This document shows positions 50,748 to 60,163 of a stretch of DNA of 64,000 nt, in pieces. The stretch lies in assembly GCF_023336905.1 (NCBI RefSeq), contig NZ_JAMBLS010000014.1:1-64000 (forward strand), given 5' to 3'. Positions within the stretch are counted from its first letter, which is position 1; the number at the start of each line of letters is the position of its first letter. The notes below the pieces were generated by a model. The model had not been told where the DNA came from, ran no database searches, and worked only from the letters and a program-made list of their open reading frames with translations. Origin of the DNA: Bacteroides sp. ET71. Lineage in GTDB: Bacteria > Bacteroidota > Bacteroidia > Bacteroidales > Bacteroidaceae. The position numbers were made by a program, and so were the translations under genes.

Positions 50748-51042
50748 GCTTAAACTCCTCCCAGGATTTTCCTTTCAACTTCCCGGCCCGAATCAGTTTG
50801 ATTTCCTCGCACATCTCATCCACATCGGCAATCAGTTCGGCCTTGGTCAGCGGGCGATATTCTTCCGCATCTTCCGCCACGACAGCCGATGAAAGGGAAG
50901 TCTCTCCGGCCTCCTCGCGTCTGCCGTATTGCTGTGCCGCCAGCTTCTTGACATACTCCAGCAACTTTTTCATGCTGCTTTCGTCGTCGGCTATATAGCT
51001 CAGTTCGCGAAACAGTTCAGCATTTAGATTCATGGTGTCCAT
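50731..51042 (-). CDS. Putative type II antitoxin
   Basis: 103 residues: MNLNAELFRELSYIADDESS, then MKKLLEYVKKLAAQQ and a C-terminal KLIRAGKLKGKSWEEFKHEL. The start is MDTMNL at 51042 or Met4. The small size, acidic/helical make-up and the 17-base overlap with a RelE-like toxin start identify it as an antitoxin. It may survive after loss of the toxin because it still represses or protects against relatives. Confidence 0.7.
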   Translation of the reverse strand: MDTMNLNAELFRELSYIADDESSMKKLLEYVKKLAAQQYGRREEAGETSLSSAVVAEDAEEYRPLTKAELIADVDEMCEEIKLIRAGKLKGKSWEEFKHELHN

Positions 51043-51095
51043 ATTGTGTACCTCCTTTCATTTTGTAATCAGGGCAGGTGACCCGCCCTCCGCCC

Positions 51096-51206
51096 TCAAA
51101 GCAAGTGGTTGGCTTTCAACCACCGCTTGCCGTTAGGGGTAAGAAAATAAATCAATGCAGCGGCACACGGAATGCCTACAAGCAAAAAACCGATAATCGC
51201 TCCCAT
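51096..51206 (-). CDS. Small membrane protein (36 residues)
   Basis: ATG at 51206 with a strong GGAGGAG 11-17 bases upstream, TGA at 51096. One hydrophobic helix (GAIIGFLLVGIPCAAALIYF) and a basic tail (PNGKRWLKANHLL), giving N-out/C-in topology. It begins 6 bases after the DUF6722 frame ends, so the two form a small operon. Function unknown. Confidence 0.65.
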   Translation of the reverse strand: MGAIIGFLLVGIPCAAALIYFLTPNGKRWLKANHLL

Positions 51207-51212
51207 AAATGT

Positions 51213-51398
51213 CTACTCCTCCTTTTTATTGGTTAGTATTAATCCTAATATCAATGCCAGCAATGCAGAGGTAAAACCTAATCCGTAGATTAGCTATTTA
51301 TTATCTCCCATATCCTTGAACAAGGAGGCGATGACCACGCCGGTAAAGATATATTTGGATATATCAATCAGGTAGTTTCCTAATTTCTCTTTCCACAT
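51213..51398 (-). pseudogene. DUF6722 family small membrane protein, in-frame amber codon
   Basis: A 62-codon frame starting ATG at 51398 and ending TAG at 51213. It reads MWKEKLGNYLIDISKYIFTG, VVIASLFKDMGDNK, then TAG (51294-51296), then LIYGLGFTSALLALILGL. The whole matches two-helix DUF6722 proteins with TAG where TGG (Trp) is expected. As read, only a 34-residue first half is made. A start codon remains 8 bases before the infB stop region. Confidence 0.7.
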
Positions 51399-51408
51399 AA
51401 TGCACGGA

Positions 51409-54393
51409 TTACAGCGTCTGCTTCACCTCCACCTCTTCGTAGGCCTCGATAACGTCGCCCACCTTCAGGTCGTTGCAGTTGGTCAGGCTGATGCCGCACT
51501 CGAAGTTGGTACCTACCTCCTTCACATCGTCCTTGAATCGCTTCAGGGCGTTGATGGCACCGGTGTAGACCACAATGCCGTCGCGGATAAGACGGGCCTT
51601 GTCGGTACGCTTCACCTTGCCGGTCTTCACCATCGCACCGGCCACCTGGCCCACCTTGCTGATGTTGAACACCTCGCGCACCTCGATGGTGGCCGTCACC
51701 TGCTCCTTCAGCGTCGGGGCCAGCATGCCCTCCATGGCGGCTTTCACCTCCTCGATGGCGTCGTAGATGATGGAGTACTTGCGGATGTCCACACCCTCCT
51801 GCTCGGCCAGCTTGGCGGCACCACCGGACGGACGTACCTGGAAGCCCACGATGATGGCGTCGGAAGCGGCAGCCAGCGATACGTCGGACTCGGAAATCTG
51901 TCCCACGCCCTTGTGGATGACGTTCACCTGAATCTGCTCCGTCGACAGCTTGATGAGCGAGTCGCTCAAGGCCTCTACCGAACCGTCCACGTCGCCCTTG
52001 ACGATGATGTTCAGCTCGTGGAAGTCGCCCAGCGCCAGGCGGCGGCCCACTTCGTCCAGCGTCAGCATCTTCTGCGTGCGCAGGCCCTGTTCGCGCTGCA
52101 ACTGTTCGCGCTTGTTGGCAATCTCGCGCGCCTCCTGCTCGGTCTCAATCACGTGGAACGTGTCGCCGGCGGCAGGTGCACCGTTCAAGCCCAGGATAAG
52201 GGCGGGTTCGGCGGGTCCAGCCTGCTTCATGCGCTGGTTGCGCTCATTGAACATGGCTTTCACCTTGCCGTAGTGCGTACCGGCCAGCACGATGTCGCCC
52301 ACCTTCAGCGTACCGTTGGACACGAGCACCGTGGCCACATAGCCGCGCCCCTTGTCCAAGGAAGACTCGATGATGGAGCCCGTGGCCCGGCGGTTGGGGT
52401 TGGCCTTCAGGTCGAGCATTTCGGCTTCGAGCAGCACCTTCTCCAGCAGTTCGTGGACGCCGATGCCCTTCTTGGCCGAGATGTCCTGCGACTGGTATTT
52501 GCCGCCCCACTCTTCGACCAGGAAGTTCATGTTGGCCAGTTCCTCCTTTATCTTGTCCGGGTTGGCTCCCGGCTTATCTATCTTGTTGATGGCAAAGACG
52601 ATGGGCACACCGGCAGCCATGGCATGGTTGATGGCTTCCTTGGTCTGCGGCATGACGTTGTCGTCGGCCGCCACAATGACGATGACCACGTCCGTCACCT
52701 TGGCACCGCGGGCACGCATGGCGGTAAAGGCCTCGTGTCCCGGCGTGTCGAGGAAGGTAATCTCCCGTCCGTCGTCCAGCGTCACATGGTAGGCACCGAT
52801 GTGCTGCGTGATACCGCCGGCCTCGCCTGCAATGACGTTGGACTTGCGGATGTAGTCCAAGAGCGAAGTCTTACCGTGGTCCACGTGACCCATCACCGTC
52901 ACGATGGGAGCGCGCGGCTGGAGGTCTTCTTCGGCATCGGCCTCTTCGACGATGGCCTGTGCCACCTCGGCGCTGATGTATTCGGTCTTGAAGCCGAACT
53001 CTTCGGCCACCAGGTTGATGGTCTCCGCATCGAGACGCTGGTTGATGGACACCATGATGCCCACACTCATGCACGTGCCGATGACCTGCGTGACAGGCAC
53101 GTTCATCATGCTGGCCAGCTCGTTGGCCGTCACAAATTCCGTCAGCTTCAGCACCTTGCTTTCGGCCTGTTCCTGGTTCTCCAGTTCGTGGCGGCGTTCG
53201 GCATCCTGTTCGCGTTTCTCCTTGCGGTACTTGGACGTCTTGCTCTTGCCTTTGGCAGTGAGGCGTGCCAAGGTTTCCTTCACCTGTTTGGCCACGTCTT
53301 CCTCGCTCACCTCCTGCTTGATGACGGGTTTCTTGAAGCGGTCTTTGTTCTTCTTGCCACCACCTTGTGCGGAAGCGCCCTTGCCGGCATATTCGCCGCC
53401 GCCTCCCTTGCCCTGGAAGCTGGAGACGTTATTGATGTCGACCTTCTCTTTGTTGATGCGGGCACGTTTCTTTTTGCTGTTGCCATCGGCATCCTTGGCG
53501 TCCTTGCCCTGCTTGGCATCGTCGCGGCGTATTTCCTTGATGATGGCTTCCTTCATCTGCTTGCGCTGGTCCTGACGCTGCTTCTCCTTTTCCTCGCGCT
53601 CGCGGCGTTTCTCCTCTTTCGATTTCTTGCGCGGGCGGGTAGACTGGTTCAGGGCAGCCAAGTCAATCTGGCCGATGATGTTAATCTTCGTGCCCAGGCC
53701 TTCGTGGTGTATCTTGAAGATTTCCTCTTCTTTCGATTGCGGAGCCGGTTCTTCGGCGGCCTCTTCTTCCGGCTGGTCGTCCGCATCCGAAGACATTCCG
53801 GCTTCGGTGGCCGGTTCAAGTTCTACGGGTTCCGGGGTTTCAACCGGCTCGTCCGGCATCTCTTCCGGCTGTGCCATAGGCTGCGGCTCCACGGGTTCGA
53901 CCACGGGCTCGGGTTGCGGTTCGGGTTCAACTACGGGTTCCGGCTCTGACGGCACCGGCATTTCCGGTTCTTCCACCACCTGGGGTGCCGGTTCTTCGGT
54001 TTTCTCCGCCTGCACGGCAGGCGTAGGTTTGGGATGATTCAGGCTATCCAGGTCAATCTTCCCTACGGGTTTAAATTTCGGCAACCGGTCTTCGGGGACA
54101 ACGGTTTTGATTTCCTCCGTCCGTTCTTTGTCGTGTGCCGCATTTTCGTACGCACGTGCCGCCGTAGCCTTGGTGCGTTCTTTAAAATTCTGCCGTTCCT
54201 GGCTGATGCGTTCTGATTTTATTTTAAGATCCTTATCTGTGCTGAACTCTTTCTTGAGCATTTCGAACTGCTCGTCCGTAATCTTCGTATTGGGGTTTGC
54301 CTCGACGGTAAACCCTTTCTTCTGCAGGAACTCGACAGCCGTCGTAATGCCTACATTCAAGTCTCTCGTTACTTTATTTAACCTTATTGTCAT
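51409..54393 (-). CDS. infB: Translation initiation factor IF-2
   Basis: 994 residues. N-terminal IF2N ([20 protein letters not shown]), a long Pro/Glu-rich linker (about 115-210) and basic region ([11 protein letters not shown]), then the GTPase domain: G1 [14 protein letters not shown] near residue 500, G3 DTPGHEAF near 550, G4 NKID near 606, followed by domains II-IV ([20 protein letters not shown]). It places initiator tRNA on the ribosome. It is 52 bases after nusA, in the classic rimP-nusA-infB order. Confidence 0.97.
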   Translation of the reverse strand: MTIRLNKVTRDLNVGITTAVEFLQKKGFTVEANPNTKITDEQFEMLKKEFSTDKDLKIKSERISQERQNFKERTKATAARAYENAAHDKERTEEIKTVVPEDRLPKFKPVGKIDLDSLNHPKPTPAVQAEKTEEPAPQVVEEPEMPVPSEPEPVVEPEPQPEPVVEPVEPQPMAQPEEMPDEPVETPEPVELEPATEAGMSSDADDQPEEEAAEEPAPQSKEEEIFKIHHEGLGTKINIIGQIDLAALNQSTRPRKKSKEEKRREREEKEKQRQDQRKQMKEAIIKEIRRDDAKQGKDAKDADGNSKKKRARINKEKVDINNVSSFQGKGGGGEYAGKGASAQGGGKKNKDRFKKPVIKQEVSEEDVAKQVKETLARLTAKGKSKTSKYRKEKREQDAERRHELENQEQAESKVLKLTEFVTANELASMMNVPVTQVIGTCMSVGIMVSINQRLDAETINLVAEEFGFKTEYISAEVAQAIVEEADAEEDLQPRAPIVTVMGHVDHGKTSLLDYIRKSNVIAGEAGGITQHIGAYHVTLDDGREITFLDTPGHEAFTAMRARGAKVTDVVIVIVAADDNVMPQTKEAINHAMAAGVPIVFAINKIDKPGANPDKIKEELANMNFLVEEWGGKYQSQDISAKKGIGVHELLEKVLLEAEMLDLKANPNRRATGSIIESSLDKGRGYVATVLVSNGTLKVGDIVLAGTHYGKVKAMFNERNQRMKQAGPAEPALILGLNGAPAAGDTFHVIETEQEAREIANKREQLQREQGLRTQKMLTLDEVGRRLALGDFHELNIIVKGDVDGSVEALSDSLIKLSTEQIQVNVIHKGVGQISESDVSLAAASDAIIVGFQVRPSGGAAKLAEQEGVDIRKYSIIYDAIEEVKAAMEGMLAPTLKEQVTATIEVREVFNISKVGQVAGAMVKTGKVKRTDKARLIRDGIVVYTGAINALKRFKDDVKEVGTNFECGISLTNCNDLKVGDVIEAYEEVEVKQTL

Positions 54394-54445
54394 ATATTGC
54401 TTTTAATGTTTCGATGTGCCTTGTGCTACAGACGAGCACGTTCTG

Positions 54446-55711
54446 TTACTCTTCTTCAAATTCTTTTTTCAGTACACGGATAACCTCGTCGACGGTTTCT
54501 TCTTCCAGGTCGGCTTGTTCGATGAGCATTTCACGCGGAGCGTTCAGCACGGCTTTGGCCGTTTCGATGCCGAGGCCCTTGATGGCGTCGATAACCCATC
54601 CTTCTATCTCGTCGCGGAACTCGTCGAGGTAGATGTCCTCGTCTTCCTGCGGTACGCTGTTGTCTACCTCGCGGAAGACGTCAATGGTGTATCCGGTGAG
54701 CATGCTGGCGAGCTTGATGTTGAGTCCGCCCTTACCGATGGCCAGCGAGACTTCTTCGGGCTTCAGGAAGACTTCGGCCTTGTGCTCTTCTTCGTTGATA
54801 CGGATGGAAGAGACGCGTGCGGGGCTCAGGGCGCGTTGTATGAACAGTTGCGTGTTGTTCGTAAAGTTGATGACGTCGATGTTCTCGTTGCGCAGCTCGC
54901 GTACGATGCCGTGTATGCGGCTTCCCTTGACGCCGACGCAGGCTCCGACGGGGTCGATGCGGTCGTCATAGCTCTCGACGGCTATTTTGGCCCGTTCGCC
55001 GGGGATGCGTGCGATTTTCTTGATGGTGATGAGTCCGTCGTTAATCTCGGGCACTTCCAGTTCGAAGAGGCGTTGCAGGAAGACGGGCGAGGTGCGGCTC
55101 AGGATGATTTTCGGGTTGTTGTTCTTGTTTTCCACGCGGTCCACGACGGCACGGACGGTTTCTCCCTTGTGGTAGAAATCGCTGGGTATCTGTTCGGTCT
55201 TCGGCAGCAGGAGTTCGTTCTGCTCGTCGTCCATGAGGAGCATTTCCTTCTTCCATATCTGATAGACTTCTGCACTGACGATGGTGCCCACCTTGTCAAT
55301 GTACTTATTGTAGAGGGTGTCCTTCTCCAGTTCCAAGATTTTGGAGGCAAGCGTCTGGCGCAGGTTGAGGATGGCGCGTCGCCCGAAGCTGGCAAAGTTG
55401 ACTTCGTCGGTCACTTCCTCGCCCACCTCATAGGAAGCGTCTATCTTCTGTGCCTCGCTGAGTGATATTTGCAAGTTGGGGTTGGTCAGGTCTTCATCGG
55501 CCACTACCTCGCGGTTGCGCCATATTTCCAGGTCTCCCTTGTCCGGGTTGACGATTACGACGTAATTCTCATCGGTTCCGAACATCTTGGCGATGACGCT
55601 CCGGAAGGAATCTTCCAGTACGCTCACCATGATGGCGCGGTCGATGTTCTTCAACTCCTTGAACTCGGCGAAGGTATCCACCAGGCTGATTGTTTCTTCT
55701 TTCTTGGCCAT
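54446..55711 (-). CDS. nusA: Transcription termination/antitermination protein NusA
   Basis: 421 residues: N-terminal RNA-polymerase-binding domain (MAKKEETISLVDTFAEFKEL), S1 domain (about 140-200), two KH domains (ARIPGERAKIAVESYDD, VDPVGACVGVKGSRIHG-type block, KPEEVSLAIGKGGLNIKLAS) and a short acidic tail. Modulates pausing and termination. 5 bases after rimP. Confidence 0.96.
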   Translation of the reverse strand: MAKKEETISLVDTFAEFKELKNIDRAIMVSVLEDSFRSVIAKMFGTDENYVVIVNPDKGDLEIWRNREVVADEDLTNPNLQISLSEAQKIDASYEVGEEVTDEVNFASFGRRAILNLRQTLASKILELEKDTLYNKYIDKVGTIVSAEVYQIWKKEMLLMDDEQNELLLPKTEQIPSDFYHKGETVRAVVDRVENKNNNPKIILSRTSPVFLQRLFELEVPEINDGLITIKKIARIPGERAKIAVESYDDRIDPVGACVGVKGSRIHGIVRELRNENIDVINFTNNTQLFIQRALSPARVSSIRINEEEHKAEVFLKPEEVSLAIGKGGLNIKLASMLTGYTIDVFREVDNSVPQEDEDIYLDEFRDEIEGWVIDAIKGLGIETAKAVLNAPREMLIEQADLEEETVDEVIRVLKKEFEEE

Positions 55712-55716
55712 AGTCT

Positions 55717-56184
55717 TTATTTAAAACTGATTACGTATTTAGTATATTTTATGTCGTCATAGGAAAAAGCGAGGTCTTCGTCCACCATCTTGGGGCGCTT
55801 GGCTCCTTCTTCCTTCACTTTCTTCTGTATCGTCAGCGTGAAGTGTTCGGCATCGGCCTCTTTCAGCACGCCGTGCAGTTTGCGCCCGTCTTTCGTCAAG
55901 ACTTCCACTTCTTCGCCCACATGGATGAGGTATTGTTGCAGCACCTTGAAGGGCTGTCCGATGCCGGCCGAACCCACTTCCAGTTCGTAGTCTTCCTGTT
56001 CGCGGCTCAGGCGAGACTCGATGTATCGGCTCAGGTCCACGCAGTCTTCTATCCAAACTCCCTCTTTGTGGTCTATTTCCACCACGATTTTGTCGTCGGG
56101 GCCGATGGTCACTTCTACCAGGAAGTAGTCTTTCCCCTCCAGCCATTCGTCAACGATTTGGCAAACAGTTTTCTTTTCTATCAT
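55717..56184 (-). CDS. rimP: Ribosome maturation factor RimP
   Basis: 155 residues: FLVEVTIGPDDKIVVEIDHK, CVDLSRYIESRLSREQEDYE, LEVGSAGIGQPFKVLQQY and the C-terminal SH3-like LKEADAEHFTLTIQKK. Needed for 30S subunit maturation. First gene of the rimP-nusA-infB operon. Confidence 0.95.
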   Translation of the reverse strand: MIEKKTVCQIVDEWLEGKDYFLVEVTIGPDDKIVVEIDHKEGVWIEDCVDLSRYIESRLSREQEDYELEVGSAGIGQPFKVLQQYLIHVGEEVEVLTKDGRKLHGVLKEADAEHFTLTIQKKVKEEGAKRPKMVDEDLAFSYDDIKYTKYVISFK

Positions 56185-56251
56185 AGATTAACAAACATAA
56201 GGAACAAAAAAGAGGAGCTCTGTCGCCCCTCCCCTATCATCCAATCCGCTG

Positions 56252-56259
56252 CAAAGATA
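56252..56259 (-). promoter_or_regulatory. Promoter -7 box of rimP-nusA-infB
   Basis: Minus-strand TATCTTTG, giving a leader of about 60 bases before rimP. Confidence 0.65.
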
Positions 56260-56350
56260 ATAATAATCCGTCCGACTGCAAAATATTAGGAAAAAAAAGC
56301 GCGAAAAGACGGGGAAACGACACAAAGAACGATGTTTCAGGGCCTTGTCC

Positions 56351-56411
56351 CGCATCCGGAAGAGCCGTGTTTCGTGTGCGGAAGAAGCGCGCTTCGTGTG
56401 CGGACGGGCCA
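56351..56411. repeat. GC-rich dispersed repeat, copy R2
   Basis: Contains two cgtgtgcgga units and cggaagaagcgcgcttcg, a short palindrome. Shares cggaagaagc and gaagagccgtg blocks with R1 and R3. Confidence 0.55.
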
Positions 56412-56432
56412 CAGCGCTTGCGGAAGGGCATG

Positions 56433-56478
56433 AAAAAACCGCAGGACTGCCCTCCGGCATGTGGAAGGAATCCTGCGG
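56433..56478 (-). terminator. Terminator of the galactan locus
   Basis: Minus-strand stem ccgcagga (56471-56478) with tcctgcgg (56439-56446), followed by TTTTTT. It lies 24 bases after the GH2 stop. Confidence 0.85.
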
Positions 56479-56501
56479 GAAAAGGATGCGGACACCGGCC
56501 G

Positions 56502-58979
56502 TCAGCGGCGGCACTCCAGCGTCAGGCGGGCGGGGCGGACACCCGGGGCGCGTGCTTCGAACTCGATGGTTCCCTCCGCTTCGCCACTCTGCACGATGGC
56601 GGTGAGCTGGCCGGAGAAAGCGTGCATGCGGGGCAGGTGGAAGAGGTCGAGGCAGGTGGGGTCGCCATTGGCCGCGGCGCGGAACGAGCCCTGACCTTTC
56701 ACCCGGAAGCTGACCAGGCGGCCGTCTGTCGGACAGAGGTTGCCGTCTTTGTCCACCACGCGCACGGTGAGGTAGGCCAAGTCCTTGCCGTCAGGAGACA
56801 GGCAGGTGCGGTCGGCCACCACCTCCAGATGATGGGGCCGCCCGGCGGTGTGCACCGCCAGCGTGTCGGCCGCCCGGCCTGTGGCGTCGTAGGCCACCAC
56901 CTCCAGCGTGCCGGGTTCGTAGCGCACACTGTCCCAAATCAACCGGAAGCGGCGTTGCAGGGCCAGCGAGTCCGTCGCCTCCAGAGCCCGGCTCTGTTCG
57001 GCAGTCAGCTTGCGTTGGCGGCCCTGGCTCTTGCCGTTCACGAAAAGTTCGGCTTCGGGATAGTCGGTGTAGACGAAAACAGGGGTCACCTCGCCCTCGC
57101 GTCCCGGCCACGTCCAGTGCGGGGCGACGTGCAGCGTGTGGTCTTCCCGGTTCCACTGGCTGCGGTAGAGGTAATAACGGTCTTTGGGGATGAAAGCCAG
57201 GTCGATGATGCCAAAGAGCGAGCTGTGGTTGGGCCAGGCATCGGTGTCATACGGCGAAGGCTCGCCCAGGTAGTCGAAACCGGTCCAGACAAACTGCCCC
57301 ATCGTCCAGGGATAGTCTTCGGCAAGGGCCAGGTCTTCGTCGGGCACGTTCGACCAACTGCACGCTTCCAAGTCGTAGGACGACGACTGGTGGTCGAGGT
57401 ACTTCGCGTCTTTCTTCGGAAGCGCGGGAAACTTGTACACGCCGCGCGAGCTTACCGTAGACGCAGTTTCCGAACCCAGCACGACAGACTGGGGCAGCAA
57501 GCGGTATGCCTCCAGGTAGCGGAAAGTGCGGTAGTTGAAGCCCGGCACGTCGAGCAGCGTGGCAAAGCCGTTGTCCAACACGCACGACACTTGGTCCATG
57601 CCGCACGTCACCAGACGGGTGGGGTCTTCGCGGTGGCAGATGTTTTGCAAGAACGCGGCCACCTTGTAGCCCTCGTCCTCGCACTGCGTGGGCACCTCGT
57701 TGCCGATGCTCCACATCACCACAGACGGGTTGTTGCGGAAGTGATGCAGCATGTTCACCATGTCGCGCTCGGCCCACTCGTCGAAGAAGCGGTGGTAACC
57801 ATTCGCACACTTGGCGATGTCCCACTCGTCGAACGGTTCCACTATCAACATAAAGCCCAGCTCGTCGCAAAGCTGCACCAGTTCGTCGGCCGGCATGTTG
57901 TGCGACGTCCGGATGGCATCGCAACCCATGTCCTTCAGCAGCGTCAGTTGGCGGCGCAGGGCGGACACGTTGACCGCCGCGCCCAGAGGACCGAGGTCGT
58001 GGTGGTTACACACGCCGCGGAACTTCCTCGGACTGCCATTCAGCACGAATCCCTTGTCGGCCACCACCCCGATGCTGCGGATGCCGAAGCGGGTGGTATA
58101 TTCATCCACCTGCTCGTCCCCCACATAGATACGCGACACGGCCCGGTACAGGTGCGGCGTCTCAGGCGACCAGAGCTGCGGCCGCTCCACCAGGAAATTC
58201 TGTTCGAAGGGGATGTCCGTGTTCACCCGGCGCGTATGGTCTTTCGTGGCCACCACGCGGCCGTCCGGACCGATGATGTCGGTCGCGATGCGTACGTCAC
58301 GGCCATCGGCACCGTCCAGCTTGGTGAGAAGTTTCACCGAAGCATAGTCGCGGCTGACATACGGCGTGACGATGTGCGTGCCCCAGACGGGTACGTGCAC
58401 GTCGTTCGTCAGCACCAGGCGCACCCTGCGGTACAGCCCCGCCCCGGGATACCAACGGGAAGACTGCGGACGGTTCTCCAGCCGGACTGCCAGCGTATTC
58501 TCGCCCCCGTCCTTGTTCAGCAAAGGCGTCACGTCGCAATGGAAGGCATTGTAGCCGAACGGCCAGTAGCAGGCCTCCTGACCGTTGACGTAGACCCGCG
58601 CCTCGCTCATGGCGCCGTCGAACAACAAAGTGGCACGCCGACCTTCGGGCACCCGGAACGTGGTGCGGTACCACCCGACACCCACGTAGGGCAGGCCGCC
58701 GGTGCGCCCCGTCTTCACCGAAGCCTCCGTCTCGAAGTTTTGCGTCACGGCAACGTTCTGAAGGTCATTGTCGCGGCTGAACGGCCCGTAGATGGCCCAG
58801 TCGTGCGGCACGCTGACCGCCTGCCAACCGCTGTCATCGAACGAAGGGGACACCGCTTCGGGCACATCGCCTTTCGTGAACTTCCAACCTTTCTCCAATG
58901 ACTGCACCGTGCGCTGTGCCTGCACGGACAAGGCAGCCATTATCCACACTCCCAACAGGAGCAAACCAGGTTTTTTCAT
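56502..58979 (-). CDS. Beta-galactosidase, GH2
   Basis: 825 residues with a signal peptide (MKKPGLLLLGVWIMAALSVQ, cleavage after AQ). Jelly-roll N-domain (GWKFTKGDVPEAVSPSFDDS, VPHDWAIYGPF), Ig-like domain, and catalytic barrel with RGVCNHHDLGPLGAAVN, acid/base Glu in MWSIGNEVP near residue 430 and nucleophile Glu in VLGSETAST near 505. A C-terminal Ig-like region follows. It is the last gene of the galactan locus, after GH53, and should release galactose from galacto-oligomers in the periplasm. Same family position as BT4667 in the B. thetaiotaomicron locus. Confidence 0.93.
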   Translation of the reverse strand: MKKPGLLLLGVWIMAALSVQAQRTVQSLEKGWKFTKGDVPEAVSPSFDDSGWQAVSVPHDWAIYGPFSRDNDLQNVAVTQNFETEASVKTGRTGGLPYVGVGWYRTTFRVPEGRRATLLFDGAMSEARVYVNGQEACYWPFGYNAFHCDVTPLLNKDGGENTLAVRLENRPQSSRWYPGAGLYRRVRLVLTNDVHVPVWGTHIVTPYVSRDYASVKLLTKLDGADGRDVRIATDIIGPDGRVVATKDHTRRVNTDIPFEQNFLVERPQLWSPETPHLYRAVSRIYVGDEQVDEYTTRFGIRSIGVVADKGFVLNGSPRKFRGVCNHHDLGPLGAAVNVSALRRQLTLLKDMGCDAIRTSHNMPADELVQLCDELGFMLIVEPFDEWDIAKCANGYHRFFDEWAERDMVNMLHHFRNNPSVVMWSIGNEVPTQCEDEGYKVAAFLQNICHREDPTRLVTCGMDQVSCVLDNGFATLLDVPGFNYRTFRYLEAYRLLPQSVVLGSETASTVSSRGVYKFPALPKKDAKYLDHQSSSYDLEACSWSNVPDEDLALAEDYPWTMGQFVWTGFDYLGEPSPYDTDAWPNHSSLFGIIDLAFIPKDRYYLYRSQWNREDHTLHVAPHWTWPGREGEVTPVFVYTDYPEAELFVNGKSQGRQRKLTAEQSRALEATDSLALQRRFRLIWDSVRYEPGTLEVVAYDATGRAADTLAVHTAGRPHHLEVVADRTCLSPDGKDLAYLTVRVVDKDGNLCPTDGRLVSFRVKGQGSFRAAANGDPTCLDLFHLPRMHAFSGQLTAIVQSGEAEGTIEFEARAPGVRPARLTLECRR

Positions 58980-59000
58980 CGTTACATCTATTTATAAGAT

Positions 59001-60077
59001 TCAGTTTTTAAAAGCATCCAACGCAATGGTGGGACGTCCGCTGTCGTCGAAAGCCCCCTTGAAATAACCGTTCCACCCGGCGTACGACTGGGGCTCCCAA
59101 TAGAACACACCCAGACAGGCGGGCAACTCGCGGCAACGTGCCAACAGCTCCGTCAGGCAAGCCAGCGAAGCGTCGGCCTCATCCCAGTTCATCCCCACCT
59201 CGCACACCATCACTTCCTTGCCGTAACGGGCGGAGACATCCTGCATGTTGGCCAGGCAAGCGGCGACCATGTCCTGCCAGTTGTCTGCGTCGGGATAGAG
59301 CGACATGCCTATGACGTCGTAGTCTGTCCCGTTGTCGCGCAAAATGTCGAATACCCAACGGAACAGGCCGTTGTCGTCACCGCTCTGCAGATGCACGATG
59401 ACTTTGGCCTCCGGGAACACTTCCTTCACGGCGCTGCTGCCCGTCTGGATGAACGCTGCAAAGTTAACTGTATTTGCCGGATAAGTCAAGCCGTTGACCT
59501 GCACATCGTAGGTAGCGCCGCTCAGTTCGCGGTCTTCGTCCCACAACATGCCGGGTCCCGTCTCGTTGCCCACCTGCACCCATTCGGGCGTGATGCCTTG
59601 CGCCTTCAGCGCTTCCAGCACATCCAAAGTATGCGCACGGATAGCGGCATGCAGTTCGTCCAACGTCAAGCCCTGCCAGGCCGCAGGCTTGTATTGCGCC
59701 GACGGGTCGGCCCACGTGTCGCTGTAGTGGAAGTCTATCATCAACCTATAACCCAACTGATGCGCCCTCCAGGCCTTGGCCAAGACGTCTTCCCGGTTGC
59801 ACCAACCGTCTTCAGGGTTTACCCACACGCGCAGGCGGATGGCGTTGAAACCCAAATCGCGCAACAGCGTCATGCACTCGGTGTCACGCCCGTCGGCCGT
59901 ATAGAACCGGACGCCGGACGCCTCCATTTGCGTCAACCAGCTTACATCGGCTCCCTTGGCAAAACCACTCATGTCGTAGACGGGGTCCTCGGGAAAGACG
60001 GGAGCATCGTTATCGTCGTTGCAGGCGGCTGCCCCCAACAGCAGCAGGCCCGACAAGAATAAATGTTTCAGTTTCAT
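59001..60077 (-). CDS. Endo-beta-1,4-galactanase, GH53 lipoprotein
   Basis: 358 residues. The leader MKLKHLFLSGLLLLGAAAC gives a lipoprotein with Cys19 followed by NDDND, so surface exposure is likely. GH53 barrel: GADVSWLTQMEASGVRFY, NAIRLRVWVNPEDGWC, LMIDFHYSDTWADPSAQ, acid/base Glu in WVQVGNETGPGMLW near residue 170 and nucleophile Glu in VMVCEVGMNW near 294. It cuts beta-1,4-galactan side chains of pectin. 21 bases upstream of GH2. Confidence 0.95.
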   Translation of the reverse strand: MKLKHLFLSGLLLLGAAACNDDNDAPVFPEDPVYDMSGFAKGADVSWLTQMEASGVRFYTADGRDTECMTLLRDLGFNAIRLRVWVNPEDGWCNREDVLAKAWRAHQLGYRLMIDFHYSDTWADPSAQYKPAAWQGLTLDELHAAIRAHTLDVLEALKAQGITPEWVQVGNETGPGMLWDEDRELSGATYDVQVNGLTYPANTVNFAAFIQTGSSAVKEVFPEAKVIVHLQSGDDNGLFRWVFDILRDNGTDYDVIGMSLYPDADNWQDMVAACLANMQDVSARYGKEVMVCEVGMNWDEADASLACLTELLARCRELPACLGVFYWEPQSYAGWNGYFKGAFDDSGRPTIALDAFKN

Positions 60078-60163
60078 ATCGTCGTATATTTCTTTTTAAA
60101 GGTAATAAGTAAAAGTGGCAACGGCGTCCGGCACGCCTCGCGCCGTTGCCCGGGTATATAAAC

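Noticed and set aside
51400-53949. Long open frame opposite infB (849 codons)
   Set aside because: It lies entirely antisense to infB; its His/Leu/Gly-rich text has no family character. In GC-rich DNA the reverse frame of a real gene stays open by codon bias.
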